This document shows positions 1 through 10,324 of a DNA stretch of 64,000 nucleotides, one piece after another. The stretch is taken from positions 5,766,001 to 5,830,000 of the forward strand of contig JAGPXD010000002.1 of NCBI GenBank assembly GCA_020746995.1. The letters run 5' to 3'. The position numbers and the translations under genes were made by a program. The notes beneath the pieces are model-generated. The model did no database searches. It was given only the letters and a program-made list of their open reading frames with translations, and was not told where the DNA came from. Numbering within the stretch: position 1 is the stretch's first letter; each line of letters opens with the position of its first letter. This stretch comes from Plectosphaerella cucumerina (lineage: Eukaryota > Ascomycota > Sordariomycetes > Glomerellales > Plectosphaerellaceae).

Positions 1-546
1 CAAATGCAAGAGCTGTGGCGAGCCTTGGGACAGCTGCCATTGTCTCTACACCTGGAGCGTCCCCTCTTCTCTCGCCTGACAGTGCCACCACTGGTGGCGA
101 CCTTTCACCCAGTCCACGGGCTGCCACAAGCCTCTCACGACTTCCCACCCGACAATGGCCGCTCCGTCTCGCCCCGAAGAGCCAGACTTGTTTGAGCGAT
201 GGCCTTCGTGCACCCTGTCACCCTGACAGACACTGCACTCCATGCAGAATTTCGGCTTGGGACAGCATAGCAGTGCATGGAGACATACCATCAACGTCTT
301 GGGTGGGTGGACATACAGATGGGTAACAGGCAGCGCAGCTCAGTATTCAGGAGATAGCTCATCTAACATGGCATCCCTGAAAGAAGTTCCAGTGCTGACA
401 TGAGTGATGTGATATTCAAAACCCTACGCTGCACCGCATGGTGCGAGGTGTACTTTGTCAACCCACAACCGCGGCCAACCTGGAAGATGTCCATCTCCTC
501 GAGTAGGGCGAAGATTCTATTCTGGACTAATCCTTCTTAGTATTTG
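1..546. other. Intergenic / no gene recognised
   Basis: Only short overlapping frames on both strands are present, and none reads like a conserved protein. It lies downstream of the GH43-like gene, so part of it is probably that gene's 3' untranslated region. No RNA gene or repeat was recognised. Confidence 0.5.
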
Positions 547-2565
547 TCATCCTTCCGCTCTGCCCTGGTGTACCCTACTGCAGGGGTACACAATCACCCG
601 GTCCAAGTCAGCGCCCTTGCAGTCGAATCCGTTGGACAGTCCGCCGATGCGCAGTGTGTTCTTTCCCTTCTTCAGGGACAACTTGATCGTCGCAGCTAGG
701 AGTGTGCCCTTGTGTGTGTCTTTCTGAGCGATCTTGTAGACCTTCTTGTCGTCACCATTGACAATGATGCTGCTGATGTGACGAAGCTGCCAGGTACTGC
801 CAATGCGGTCAGGTTGGCCGTAGGCTGGTGTCGAGGTCAGTATGCAAGGTAATGGAAGACGTCGAAATAGAAGACTTACGCTGGTCGCCGTAACCCATGT
901 CATCGATGTCTGGCAGGAGTCAGTCTTGCCGCCCAGTTGGTAGGAAGACAACGTCGGGGTGGCTTACTCTGGTGATGGAACGACACCCACTGGTCTCCTC
1001 CTTGGCCTTCAACAGTAAAGGTGATACCGTCTTCGTCGCCATAGATTCCCGTAGCAATCACGCAGTGGCTCGCAAAGTTCTAAGTGAGTTGCTGTGTTAG
1101 CTTCTTAACATCCGGAAAAAAGACAGGAAAGCTTCCAACGTACGGCTTCTTGGAGGAAGGCTTTGCCTCGTAGTTCTCCATCCTTGGAGTAGTACGTGGT
1201 CCCCTCCACAGGAGCCCAATTGCCGGTTTTCCTGCGCAGAACGTTAATCAGGGATACTAGCTTGTTTGAATGAACACAATATGCTACTCACGTGTCGAGG
1301 TCGAAGACATCGTGCCAGACAAGCTTCATATCTCTCTTATCTTCGTCAATTTCCAGGGGCAGCCATACATTCCGGCTCTCCCAGATGGCGTTCTTGTCCC
1401 ACTAACACGATGTTGGTAAGAATCTTTCTCTGCCAAAGAAGACTGTGGACGTCAAGGTGGATGGAAGGATCGACATCATCATACCAGATCACCCATGTAG
1501 AGGTAGGCCGTCTTCTCTGAGCCTGGAATGCGGCAGGAGAAGCCGGACTGGGTACTGAAGGTACGCGTGTACGGCGGCCCGATAAAGAACGGCTGCGACC
1601 AAGGCCCCTTCAGGGAGTCGGCACGCATCGCCACAACATCTTGATACACTGTCAGCATCTCTCTTTTCCGTGTGGGCTTCCAGCCGGCGCGGGTTTCACT
1701 GTTAGGGCGGTATCCCGTTTTGTGGCTCATAATAGCAAAGTAGCTACGATCTGTCTGGAGGATCGTGGGCGCTTCAAAGTCATACTTCTGGAAGCAGTAA
1801 GTGACCTCCTTCACGTCGGTAAGGTCGTCATTGAAGGCGCTGATGAAGACATCGCGCCCCTCGACACTGTCGCCGCTAGAGTATAACGCGTAAGACTTTT
1901 CGTCCTTGTAATCAGTAAAGATACCAAAGTCCTGCGACGGCGTGCCGAGGGGCTGGAACGCCTTTTGGAACGTGTAGGGGCCGGCGATGCGGTCCGCGGT
2001 GGCGAATACCTGGGCGAGGCGGGTGTACGGCCGGTCGTCCGCGTGCCAGAACATCTGTCAAGGGCGCAAAATATCGTCAGCACAAGTGTGGGTGGGTGGG
2101 TGTCGAGGATTGAAGAATGTAAACTCGGCCTCGGTTTTGACACTTACATGGTACTTGCCGGTCTGTTTGCTGAAGACAACCTTTGGCCTCTGGATGACGC
2201 CGGTGTTCGCGATCCATTCATGACCTTCTTGGGGCTCTGAAGAGGGATGCATAAGTACCTTGGAACTGGACAGGGAGAAATTGGAGTGTTCCCTAACATA
2301 CCTAGTGCGAGTCCGTGAAACTCCTATGTGCCTAGGTCCGGCGAGCTGTATACCGAGACTCCTCCTCCTTCGTGCTGACCTTCGGTTTTGTATTCTCCAA
2401 ACCAGTAAAAGCGGCCAGTTTCGTGGTCGACAGTGAGTCCGCCGGCATGGGCGTTGAAGACGGCGCCGGCCGTGTCGACCCAGGTCGCGCCGGGAACGAT
2501 CCAGACTACGGCTGTGTCAGCTATTCTGTCGACAGGAAGGGCTAGGGCGGTTGCAACACACCCAT
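547..2565 (-). CDS. GH43-type exo-beta-1,3-galactanase with C-terminal CBM35-like domain; in-frame stop, probable pseudogene
   Basis: By family this would be a secreted exo-enzyme trimming beta-1,3-galactan side chains of arabinogalactan. Exons on the minus strand read continuously through at least six short introns: YWFGEYKT and VSVYSSPDLG (about 2,300-2,500), IANTGVIQRPKV (about 2,200), the large exon 1,479-2,054 (MFWHADDRPYTRLAQV, then YLYMGDL), NAIWESRNVWLPL (about 1,380) and a beta-sandwich C-terminus with LRIGGLSNGFDCKGADLDR and VIVYP, typical of CBM35 in GH43_24 galactanases. The codon at 2,324-2,326 is TAG where the family has Trp (context SPDLG-T-stop-EFHGLAL), so the chain would end early. 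The 5' end is unresolved: ATG at 2,565 joins the WIVPGATW exon after an intron, while the in-frame upstream residues VTASSAVAAT look like the end of a signal peptide whose start I could not find. Exon structure is fairly sure; functionality is doubtful. Confidence 0.72.
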
Positions 2566-4241
2566 GGTGGCAGCAACGGCAGAGCTAGCTGTCACTGAGC
2601 CGTAGTGGTGGCGTGGGTGTGAGTGGATGAAGATAAGCGGCCTGATCCTAGCAGAGGGGGAGGGTGAGGCTGGTTACGGGACTGGTCTCACGTGTCTGCC
2701 CGCTTTGGGTCCAACTTTGGTGCTCACATATGTGTAGGCGGACAGGCGAACAACGCTGTGCATATTCTCTCCGAAGACCCCGGTTTCCCCAACCCCGACG
2801 ACAGGGCAGGCTGGGTTCAACGAGAAAGCTTATCTTCGGACAAGCTCGGTGGAGAAGGCCCCGAACTGGAGCTTGCGTCGCAACCCCTTTCGTTCACCTC
2901 GCAAATCAACCTGGCTGGCTGTCCTATTCCCCGTCCTATTTTCGATCTTCCCCACGTACTTATGCCAAGCCTTGAGGCGTGACCTCCCGCAACACAAAAC
3001 AGACGTCGGATTCACGGGAAAACAGGCTCATAAATTTTCCGGCGTCGATCACCAGTGAGGCTGTGTTATCTGATCCTAAACGGGGGGCGCCATCTCCTTT
3101 TGTCGACGTGAGCATCATCTCCCTGCTTCAGTTTGTCCGGAAGGCCAGGGCATCAGGAGGCTGGATCCACCATCTCCACGCAAAGACGGAGAAGAGAGAC
3201 TTGTCCATCGGAACATATCCAAGGCCAACCACCACCAGGCCCTCTACGGAATTTGATTCATCCCGTCTCGCTACTAAATGGGTCGAGCAAACACGCAAGT
3301 CTCGGTGCTTTCGCCCCGAGCCGTCCCTCGGGGAGCCTGTTGTTCAGAGGTAGTCCGTTGATGTGCTGTCTTTGGGCTCCCGATGAAGCCAAAAACATTG
3401 GGACCGTCAATGAGATTGTGAATAAGGCTTTCCCGTTGGGAGACTTGAACATTTGCAGTACCAGGCCAGGCAACCGAGGTGGCTGTTCTGGCTCTTCCCC
3501 AGTCAATCAGCCGTGGCGAACGGTCCGCCACGAGATGCGAGAAGTACGAGGACTGACACTTCGACTCCTGGTCCCAGACAACCTCCCCGGCAGGCAAGTG
3601 ACCAACACTCACGCGCCGTGAACGGGGAGCTCGGTTTCTCTTCTCCCGAGACATCCCTCGCTGTCGTTTTCTGCTCATTGCTGCACGTCTTGTCCTCTAG
3701 CCCCGGCCCCCGGGTCTCCGAGCCCCGGGAAATCCATGACCAAGTCCGACGCCCGCTGATGACTACCTTCATGTATTTTGAGCTAGCTCTGGAGCTTTCG
3801 CCACCAAGCTACCAAGGACAAGGTAATTCCAGCGTCACCCCACGTGCCACCCCAGGTTCCTCCCCGCGATCATGATGCTCCAACGGGCGTCTAAGTCGCC
3901 CCGCTTGGAACCCCCGTCCATTGCCTCCAACCCCGCGTTGGAAGGCTCTCTGAGGACAAACGAATTTTGAACCAACGGAACCGGGTGTATGGCCGTGGCC
4001 GGTGAAGGTGAAGGTGATCGGTCCACCTCGGCGCGAACGTCAAGCCCCAACTTACACCACGTATGAAGTCTGTAGTCTACAGCAGATGTTTCCCCCATCA
4101 TCTGTTTGATTCTTCAGGCACTCTCCTCGACATCCTCCTCTTACCACTTCAGAATTCACTGCAACCCTTCATCTCTTTCTTCCAAAGGCTCAAGAAGAGC
4201 ATTCGACCTACTGCCTCAGCAGAGCAATCCTCGTCATCATC
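2566..4241. other. Divergent intergenic region between the hydrolase and the sugar transporter
   Basis: This region separates two divergently transcribed carbohydrate-related genes and so should hold both promoters. The frames it contains overlap each other and look random. No repeat or known operator was recognised. Confidence 0.45.
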
Positions 4242-6148
4242 ATGGGTGCTCCAGCAGCTGGCCCCACGGTCTCGAGGCGGGGATCCGTCGCCTCGTCTCT
4301 CAAGGCAGGCTATGCGCCAGATCGTGATGAGAGAGCCCAGATCGAGGCCGCTCTCCAAGTCTCTGAGGAAGAATCACAACTTCCTCGCAAGACCCTCTTC
4401 AAGAACTACTGGCCTGCTGTGGTTTACAGCTCGCTGCTCAGTCTGGCACTGGTGATGGAAGGAATGGATCTCGGCATGCTCAACAACCTCTTCGGCCATC
4501 CTGCCTTCAACCGACACTTTGGCAGTCTGCAGTCCAACGGAAAATACGTCATCCCTTCGAACTGGCAGAGCGGTATCGCCGGTGCCAACCAGGTCGGCAG
4601 TATCATTGGACTGCTCATCAACGGTTGGTTGCAATCGCGTTACGGCTCGCGAATGGTCTACATGGGGGCCATGGTTCTGATGGCTGCCACCATCTTCATC
4701 CTGTTCTTCGCGGTGAACCTCCCGATGCTACTGGCCGGCAACGTCCTTTGCGGAATTCCCTGGGGCATCTTCCAGACCCTCACCACAGCGGTACGTCATC
4801 GCGGAGCCCGACTCCCAACACACACTGAAAAAGAAAATACTGACCGTGTCTGTTGCAGTACGCCGCCGAGATCTGTCCCGCCGCCCTCCGCGGGTACCTG
4901 ACCGCTTGGGTGTCTATGTGCTGGGGTATGGGGTCCTTCCTAGCCCAGGTTGTCCTTCGCGCGTCACTTGGACTGCCCGGAGATCTTGGCTGGCAGGTGC
5001 CGTACGCTCTGCAGTGGATCTGGATCCCTCCTCTGATCGTCGTCGCCTCGTTCTGTCCGGAAAGTCCCTGGTACTTTGTTCGCCGTGGCCGCATCGCGGA
5101 CGCCGAGACCTCGCTGCGCCGCCTTGCTTGTCGGGATCACTATACGGAGCAATCGATGGCCCAGTCACTCGCCCTCATGATCCACACCAACGAGATGGAG
5201 AAGGAGGAGGCCGCCGATGCCAGTTACCGGGACTGCTCCGTGGGACGAACCTGCGGCGTACCATCATTGTGTGTGCCGTCTGGTGGATCCAGTCCTTCAA
5301 CGGCCAGTCCCTGACCGGGTACGCTGCTCAGTTCCTGCAGACAGCCGGTACGGAGACGACTCAGTCATTTCACTACAGTATGGCTATCCAGTCGGTCAAT
5401 ATCGTGGCTACCGGCATCGCTATCGCCCTGATGGGACGTGTTGGCCGCCGCTGGTTCTACTTCCTCGGGTCAAACGCAATCGGTTTCTGGATGGCAATGA
5501 TCGGTGTCATCGGTCTCCTGAAGCAGACGTCGCAGACCGCTATCGCAATCGCAGCTATACTAATTCTCACCAACTTCACCTTCAAGGTATGTGCCCTGGA
5601 GCAGACAACTCAGACAACATGACTTTCTTTCATACTGACTTCACCTTCAAGGTATCCCTCGGTCCCGCATGCTTCGTCGTGGCGGGTGAAATGTCCTCGA
5701 ACCGTGTCCGCGCCCAAACTATCGTTCTCGGACGTGCCACCTACGTCGCCAGCGCGGTTATCAACAATCAGTTGAAGGTTCGCATGATTAGCAGCGCCGA
5801 TGACGCATGGGGCTGGGGGCCACTGTCCGGGTGGTTCTACTTTGGTTTCTGCATCTTCTACGCCATCTACCTCTGGTTCAATCTGCCAGAGACGAAGAAC
5901 CGCAGCTTCGCCGAGCTTGACTTCCTCTTCCAGAAGAAGGTGCCTGCTCGCCAGTTTGCGAAGACCCGTGTCGATCGTGAGTTGCCCCTGGGCTGCTGGT
6001 CTCGCTACCCCTTCAATCGCAGAAACAATTCGCTGACCACTGCTTCGGTACAGTTTTCGAGGATGCTCGCGCGCAGGATGCAGCCGAAAAGGTTGCCGCC
6101 GAGAAGCTCACCACCGCCGCCCAAGTTGAGAACGCTAGGGAGGTCTAG
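4242..6148 (+). CDS. MFS sugar:proton symporter (alpha-glucoside/maltose permease type), with a 1-bp frameshift
   Basis: This is a 12-helix major facilitator superfamily sugar transporter of the plasma membrane, closest in feel to fungal alpha-glucoside permeases. Signs are a cytosolic N-terminus, EGMDLGMLNNLFG at helix 1, GSIIGLLINGWLQSRYGSR, YAAEICPAALRGYLTAW, PESPWYFVRRGR, GRVGRRWFYFLG and LPETKNRSFAELDFLF. Introns by GT-AG and frame are 4,791-4,858, 5,587-5,651 and 5,977-6,053, and the chain ends ENAREV-stop at 6,146-6,148. Near 5,236-5,238 the frame must shift by one base: after SYRDC the next frame continues RGTNLRRTIIV, which is the conserved continuation (DCFRGTNLRRT in relatives). 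No GT-AG intron fits there. The second intron has an 18-bp direct repeat at its ends. The transporter may therefore be broken, or the base missing from the assembly. Confidence 0.85.
5573..5655 (+). repeat. 18-bp direct repeat spanning both splice sites of transporter intron 2
   Basis: ACTTCACCTTCAAGGTAT occurs at 5,573-5,590 and again at 5,638-5,655, 65 bases apart. The intron inferred from reading frame, 5,587-5,651, is exactly 65 nt and cuts each copy after CTTCAAG. Donor and acceptor therefore lie at the same place in the two copies. Confidence 0.9.
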
Positions 6149-6692
6149 ATGTGATTTGCAGGATGTGGAGGCAGCGTTCTGCTGGGGGGACTGCTGCTGG
6201 CAACTTACTGGTGTGTTGCGTGGACGGTGGCCTTGGCACCAGTGACGTGAGATTATGCGCAGGGCGCAATCGTCAGTCTTGAGTCTCCTACGAGGACGCA
6301 GCCAGCTATGCATCGTCTCGCATCCTGCCACGAGTTGGTGGCAACGAAGGATGAGAACGCTACTATCCTAGAAGGCTGGAAGGCAATTTTGAGTACTCAG
6401 GCAAGTGTACCGAGCTCCCATATCAATCTATCCCTTCTCTTTAAGACTATGAATAGTTTCAGCTGGCTGCTGGCATGCCTCACACCCGCAGCCGAGTCTC
6501 AATATTGGAGCCCGGCTGTATAGTCCGGACTCTAGATCAATTGCTCGGTCGCAGTTCATCTAGATCAACTGTCCATCTAGATCAAGTTCAACCAGGAGAC
6601 TGTGAGCTCTAATAGACGCCAGGAATTATGGCAAGAAAGTACACAAAGTTGGACATTGAATGAAACCGCAGCCAATCCCCTGCACAAATCGT

Positions 6693-8222
6693 TCAGCACT
6701 CTTCGACATAGATAGAAAACCACTTGCCACGACTGGCTCCTACATAACCAGCAAAATCCTCCCTTCGCTTCTGGAGCTGTCTCTTCATCAACTCGAAGCT
6801 ATCCAGGTCAACGACCAGCTCCTCCCAAATGTGGTTGACGTCGTCCGTAAGGATGAACAGCAGGCCCGGCCAGGGATTTTTGAGCTTCAGGGGGATCTCC
6901 CTCAGCATGTCATCAAAAGACATATCGGCCAGGTCGCAAGGCGGGAACCAGATTCTCGTGCGCTGCACCTCCCCTTGTAGTGTTGTGACCCTGTATATTA
7001 CGTGAATCTCAGGTTCGTGAGGTGGCGAATTGGAAGAGTGAGTCCGTCTGCTGCCAGGAATATGCTCTAGAGGAGGTTGTTGGTCAATGCATGATGCTGC
7101 AGCCACGGCCTCTGCGCAGGCTATCTCGATCGTAGGAAGAGTCAGGGTATCCAAAGGGATTTCTTCGCGAGGCGTCATGGGAGCCAGAGGAGCTGCGAAT
7201 CGCATTGGACTCGCATCACCATTTGGCCTTGTTTGCTCATGAAAGCTCCATCCTCGACGTCGAATTGGCATTTCTGCAGGTCTTGGCCGGACGGCAGGCC
7301 TGGGGTCCGGGACCGCTGTAGCGGATGGTGATATGGATCTTCGAGAGTCATCATTATCCTCGATTAGGACAACTTCAGGTGCAGTAGGTGGCACTACTCC
7401 CGAGCCTTCTCGGGGTCTGGTCTTTGGGCGTTGTCGTGGGCCGTGGCCCTTGGTCCCAGATGTCCGGGGCTTCTTGGGCATCCGCGCCGGGACATTCCCC
7501 TCGTCTTCCCGTCGTCGCTTCTCGACTGCGGATCGAGTCGACTGGACTTGTCAGAAGAGCTGGCGTGCCGCAAGAGAGAAGGAACTTACTCTACCCGATT
7601 GAGCCTGGGTGGTTTCGCTGTCGCTGCTGGTTATGTTGTATGGATCCTTGTCCTTCTGGCGGGAGACGCCGCCCTCTGTGGGTTGCGGGTCCTTCGCGGC
7701 TTCCACAATGGCACCGAGTTCGGAGCTTTTCCGACCCCCCCTGCTGTTTCTAGTCCTTTTGTACCAGAATACGTTGTTCAACTCTTCTCTGATTCTGTCA
7801 TAGAAGTCAGCTTACATCGGAATGAACGCGGGGTTCCCGCCTCACCGGACTTCATTTCGAGGCCAGACAACCCGGCCCTCGCAAGGCGAGTCCTCCTCGG
7901 GCCAAAATTCCTGCGCATGTTGCTCGATGAACGAAGATGTGAGTTCCTGGATTCTATCTCCAGTGGTACTGTTCAATGGGAGCTTGCCGTCCTGCAAGAC
8001 AGGTGTACCCTTGTTTCTCTGCAGAAAGTCGGCCCAGTGATTGTCGAGAGATTTCTGGAAATGGCCGAACAGCCTGTTGCCGGGACGGTACCCAAGCGCC
8101 GCGTAACAGACCTTGATGTTTCCGGAGGGTGAAGACATTGCGTGCGGAGAATTGTGCCTCTGGGGCAACGATGAGGCCAGGCAGCATGACCGACTAGGTA
8201 TCTCGTCTGTGCTACCCGGCAT
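6693..8222 (-). CDS. Hypothetical protein, function unknown
   Basis: I do not recognise this family. Three exons join in frame. The first is 8,222 to about 7,856 (GYRPGNRLFGHFQKSLDNHW, then EVR). The second runs about 7,805-7,610 (IREELNNVFWYKRTRN to TTQAQSGR), and its donor GTAAGT follows GGTAGA. The last begins after CAAGTCCAG near 7,545 and runs to the stop at 6,693 (GKWFSIYVEEC). The last exon has a basic, Ser/Pro-rich stretch (GHGPRQRPKTRPREG) and an acidic hydrophobic C-terminal part (GLLFILTDDVNHIWEEL). No signal peptide or membrane span is seen. The start could be 8,222 or the internal MSSPSGNIK at 8,138; the latter precedes the conserved-looking part. A MITE-like element lies about 220 bp upstream. 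Confidence 0.6.
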
Positions 8223-8438
8223 CTTCAGCAGTACTTATGCTGTGACAAACTCCCATCAAAACCCCAAACAATCTTTCAAAAGTGCCTCCCGGTCGATGCA
8301 TGAACGGTCAGGCTGACGCCAGCGACGGGATGGGCCGCTATGGTGGCGTAAAATGGGTGTGACACAGCCCGCCGTCCTGGGGCCTGTTCACAGTGCCCCT
8401 GAACGAACCCCTTTTCGGACCAACTGCCCCAAGCTGCC

Positions 8439-8670
8439 GCCTTTTTGGAAATCGCATGACGACTCGCGAGTGTCGCATGACAGCGACCTCTAGCTAGGTA
8501 GGTCTCGCGGAAAACAGGTCAATCAACCCAGAAGGTCAGTCAACGCAGCGGTTCAATCAACGCAGCAGTTCAATCAACGCAGCAGTTCAATCAACGCAGC
8601 AGTTCAATCAACGCAGCAAGTCCCAGCTGTCCTGCGACACTCGCGAGTTTTCATGCGATTTTCCAAAACG
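8439..8670. mobile_element. MITE-like element, copy 1: terminal inverted repeats enclosing a 17-bp minisatellite
   Basis: The left terminus 8,441-8,481 and right terminus 8,629-8,668 are imperfect inverted repeats of about 40 bp: TTTTGGAAA, then TCGCAT, ACTCGCGAGTGTCGCA and GAC, with only a few mismatches. An exact 11-bp direct repeat CCCAAGCTGCC flanks the termini at 8,428-8,438 and 8,671-8,681, as a target-site duplication would. No open reading frame lies inside. Long terminal inverted repeats with 9-11 bp target duplications are the Mutator-like pattern, but the superfamily is an inference. It sits between two hypothetical genes. Confidence 0.75.
8517..8618 (+). repeat. Minisatellite, six 17-bp units
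   Basis: Units start at 8,517, 8,534, 8,551, 8,568, 8,585 and 8,602. The last four are identical (GTTCAATCAACGCAGCA) and the first two are variants. The array lies inside the inverted repeats of the MITE-like element and is followed by AGCAAGTCCC, a motif also found next to the array of the second copy. Confidence 0.9.
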
Positions 8671-8681
8671 CCCAAGCTGCC

Positions 8682-9181
8682 CCTGGTCTGGAGGGAGCCG
8701 ACCACCCCCTTTTGACCCCTAGACCAGTCCTCGTCGAGATTCCAGAACATACTCGCTCCAACCACCAGAAGCCGCATCAACTGAAACCGTCAATGTCACG
8801 AGTGCAGCAACATTCAGCCTGGCCAACAGCGTCGCAGCGCATTGAGGCTTGGTTTATGAGGCAAGTGGACGAATGACGCAGCCTGTACTGCCAGGGCGGG
8901 TAGAGGCGCGATACCTGGTTGATGTCAAGACGTGCATCCAAAAATACACGGCCAGCTGCGTTGTGTTCAGGGGTCCGACGTGGCACGCCCTTCATTGTTG
9001 AGGTCGCTGATGGAGGTCAGCATGGTGGCCTGCATAGGTGGCGCAAGTCACAGGCAAGAGAGTCATCATTCAATCCAAATCAAGCATCATTCATTTCGCG
9101 TGACATCAAAGACCTCCCTCAGCTGGGGAGAATGGACTTGATTTATGGCCTGTAGACATCTTCTCCCCCATGGCCATCTGC
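8682..9181. other. Intergenic
   Basis: No gene, RNA or repeat was recognised between the MITE-like element and the 3' end of the secreted-protein gene. Confidence 0.4.
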
Positions 9182-10324
9182 CTAATGGCACACCACAGGC
9201 GCGGTGCACTTGCTCTCCAGCACGAACCGGTTGTAAGTAGGATACATGGGCGTAAAAGCCGAGCTCATAGCAGTATCATACTCCGCATCAAAGTACGAAC
9301 TGTTGCACGCAAAGCAGTGCGCAATCATACCATGAGCTTGAACAACAGACCAGCCAAATGTCCCCTGCAGTCCACCCGTATCGTCATCAACGGCAACGAA
9401 GCTGCCCGACTGCGGCAGGCGCAGACGATCGTCCGAGGTGGCGTTGGGGTTCAGGCCGGTGGAGCTACCGAACCAGCCGCCGGTGCCGCGGTGCGAGCCT
9501 AGGTTGCGAATGGCGCTGAGGAAGAGGGGGTACACGTCGAGAGTCTGGTTGGTGATGGAGCATGTGAATGTGACGGTGGAGTTGAGGCCGTTGCGGATGG
9601 GGTTGGGATCGCAGATGCCGTCGTTGGTGCTGATGCTGGCGATGAGGGTGTCGGTGTTGCCGAGCCAGATGGCCGGCTTGGGGCTGAACTGGGTGGCGAC
9701 GCGGAGGGTGCGCATGTCCGGATCGGTCTCGGCCGGGGGGGGAGCGGAGGTGGGCTCCGGGGCCGGGGCGGGGGGGAGCTCGGAAGCCGGGGGAAGCGGC
9801 GCGGGGGGCGGCTCGCTGGTGGAGGACCAGGGCGTCGGGCCGTTCTCGCGGTGGTTGCAGACGAAGGCGGTGACGCAGATCGTCTCGGCGTTGGAGATGC
9901 TGGTGCTGATGGGCCGATCGCGGTAGGTGTAGCACCAGAGATCTGTGCCACCCTCGCGGGGGCTGTAGGCGCGGCCGGCGCGGAGGAGCTCGGGGGTGCC
10001 GTCCTCGATCCAGACGGACCAGAGGTCGCCGTTGGGCATGGAGGCGCTGGCGCCCTGGTAGTTCCAGGGGTACTTGCCGTCGCCGTAGGGGAGCTCAACG
10101 ACCTGGTCCGGGGTGGCGGGGTTCGACTCGGTGGAAGAGGACCAGATGTCGCCCCTGTACCAGTTCATCTGGCGAGAAGTTGACCAGGTGAGGTTCTCGG
10201 GGTTGTCGCCGATGCCGCAGTCGGCGAGGACGAGGTTCTGCTGTAGGTTGACCTGGCAGGAGACAGGCGTGAGCAGAAGGACGCACGCCAGGGCGACGCC
10301 GCTGATGGTGGAGAGGACGGCCAT
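9182..10324 (-). CDS. Secreted protein of unknown function with a proline-rich linker
   Basis: This is a single-exon frame of 380 residues. It opens with a good signal peptide (MAVLSTISGVALACVLLLTP, cleavage near VSCQ), so the product is probably secreted. The mature protein has an N-terminal Trp/Tyr-rich module with NLTWSTSRQMNWYRGDIW and NGDLWSVWIEDG, then a Pro/Ala/Glu linker at about residues 172-202, then a C-terminal module with IASISTNDGICDP, several Asn-X-Ser/Thr sites and paired cysteines (HCFACNSSYF, CTAPVVCH). The two modules either side of the linker suggest two separately folding domains. I do not recognise the family. There is no catalytic motif, so enzyme, adhesin and small effector remain open. 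Codon use matches neighbouring real genes. Confidence 0.75.
   Translation of the reverse strand: MAVLSTISGVALACVLLLTPVSCQVNLQQNLVLADCGIGDNPENLTWSTSRQMNWYRGDIWSSSTESNPATPDQVVELPYGDGKYPWNYQGASASMPNGDLWSVWIEDGTPELLRAGRAYSPREGGTDLWCYTYRDRPISTSISNAETICVTAFVCNHRENGPTPWSSTSEPPPAPLPPASELPPAPAPEPTSAPPPAETDPDMRTLRVATQFSPKPAIWLGNTDTLIASISTNDGICDPNPIRNGLNSTVTFTCSITNQTLDVYPLFLSAIRNLGSHRGTGGWFGSSTGLNPNATSDDRLRLPQSGSFVAVDDDTGGLQGTFGWSVVQAHGMIAHCFACNSSYFDAEYDTAMSSAFTPMYPTYNRFVLESKCTAPVVCH

Noticed and set aside
5231..5240. A hidden intron explaining the transporter frameshift
   Set aside because: No GT-AG pair fits. The coding sequence is conserved up to and directly after the site, and only a single missing base reconciles the frames.
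8517..8618. CRISPR-like array
   Set aside because: The 17-bp units are head-to-tail with no spacers, and the genome is eukaryotic. This is a minisatellite.
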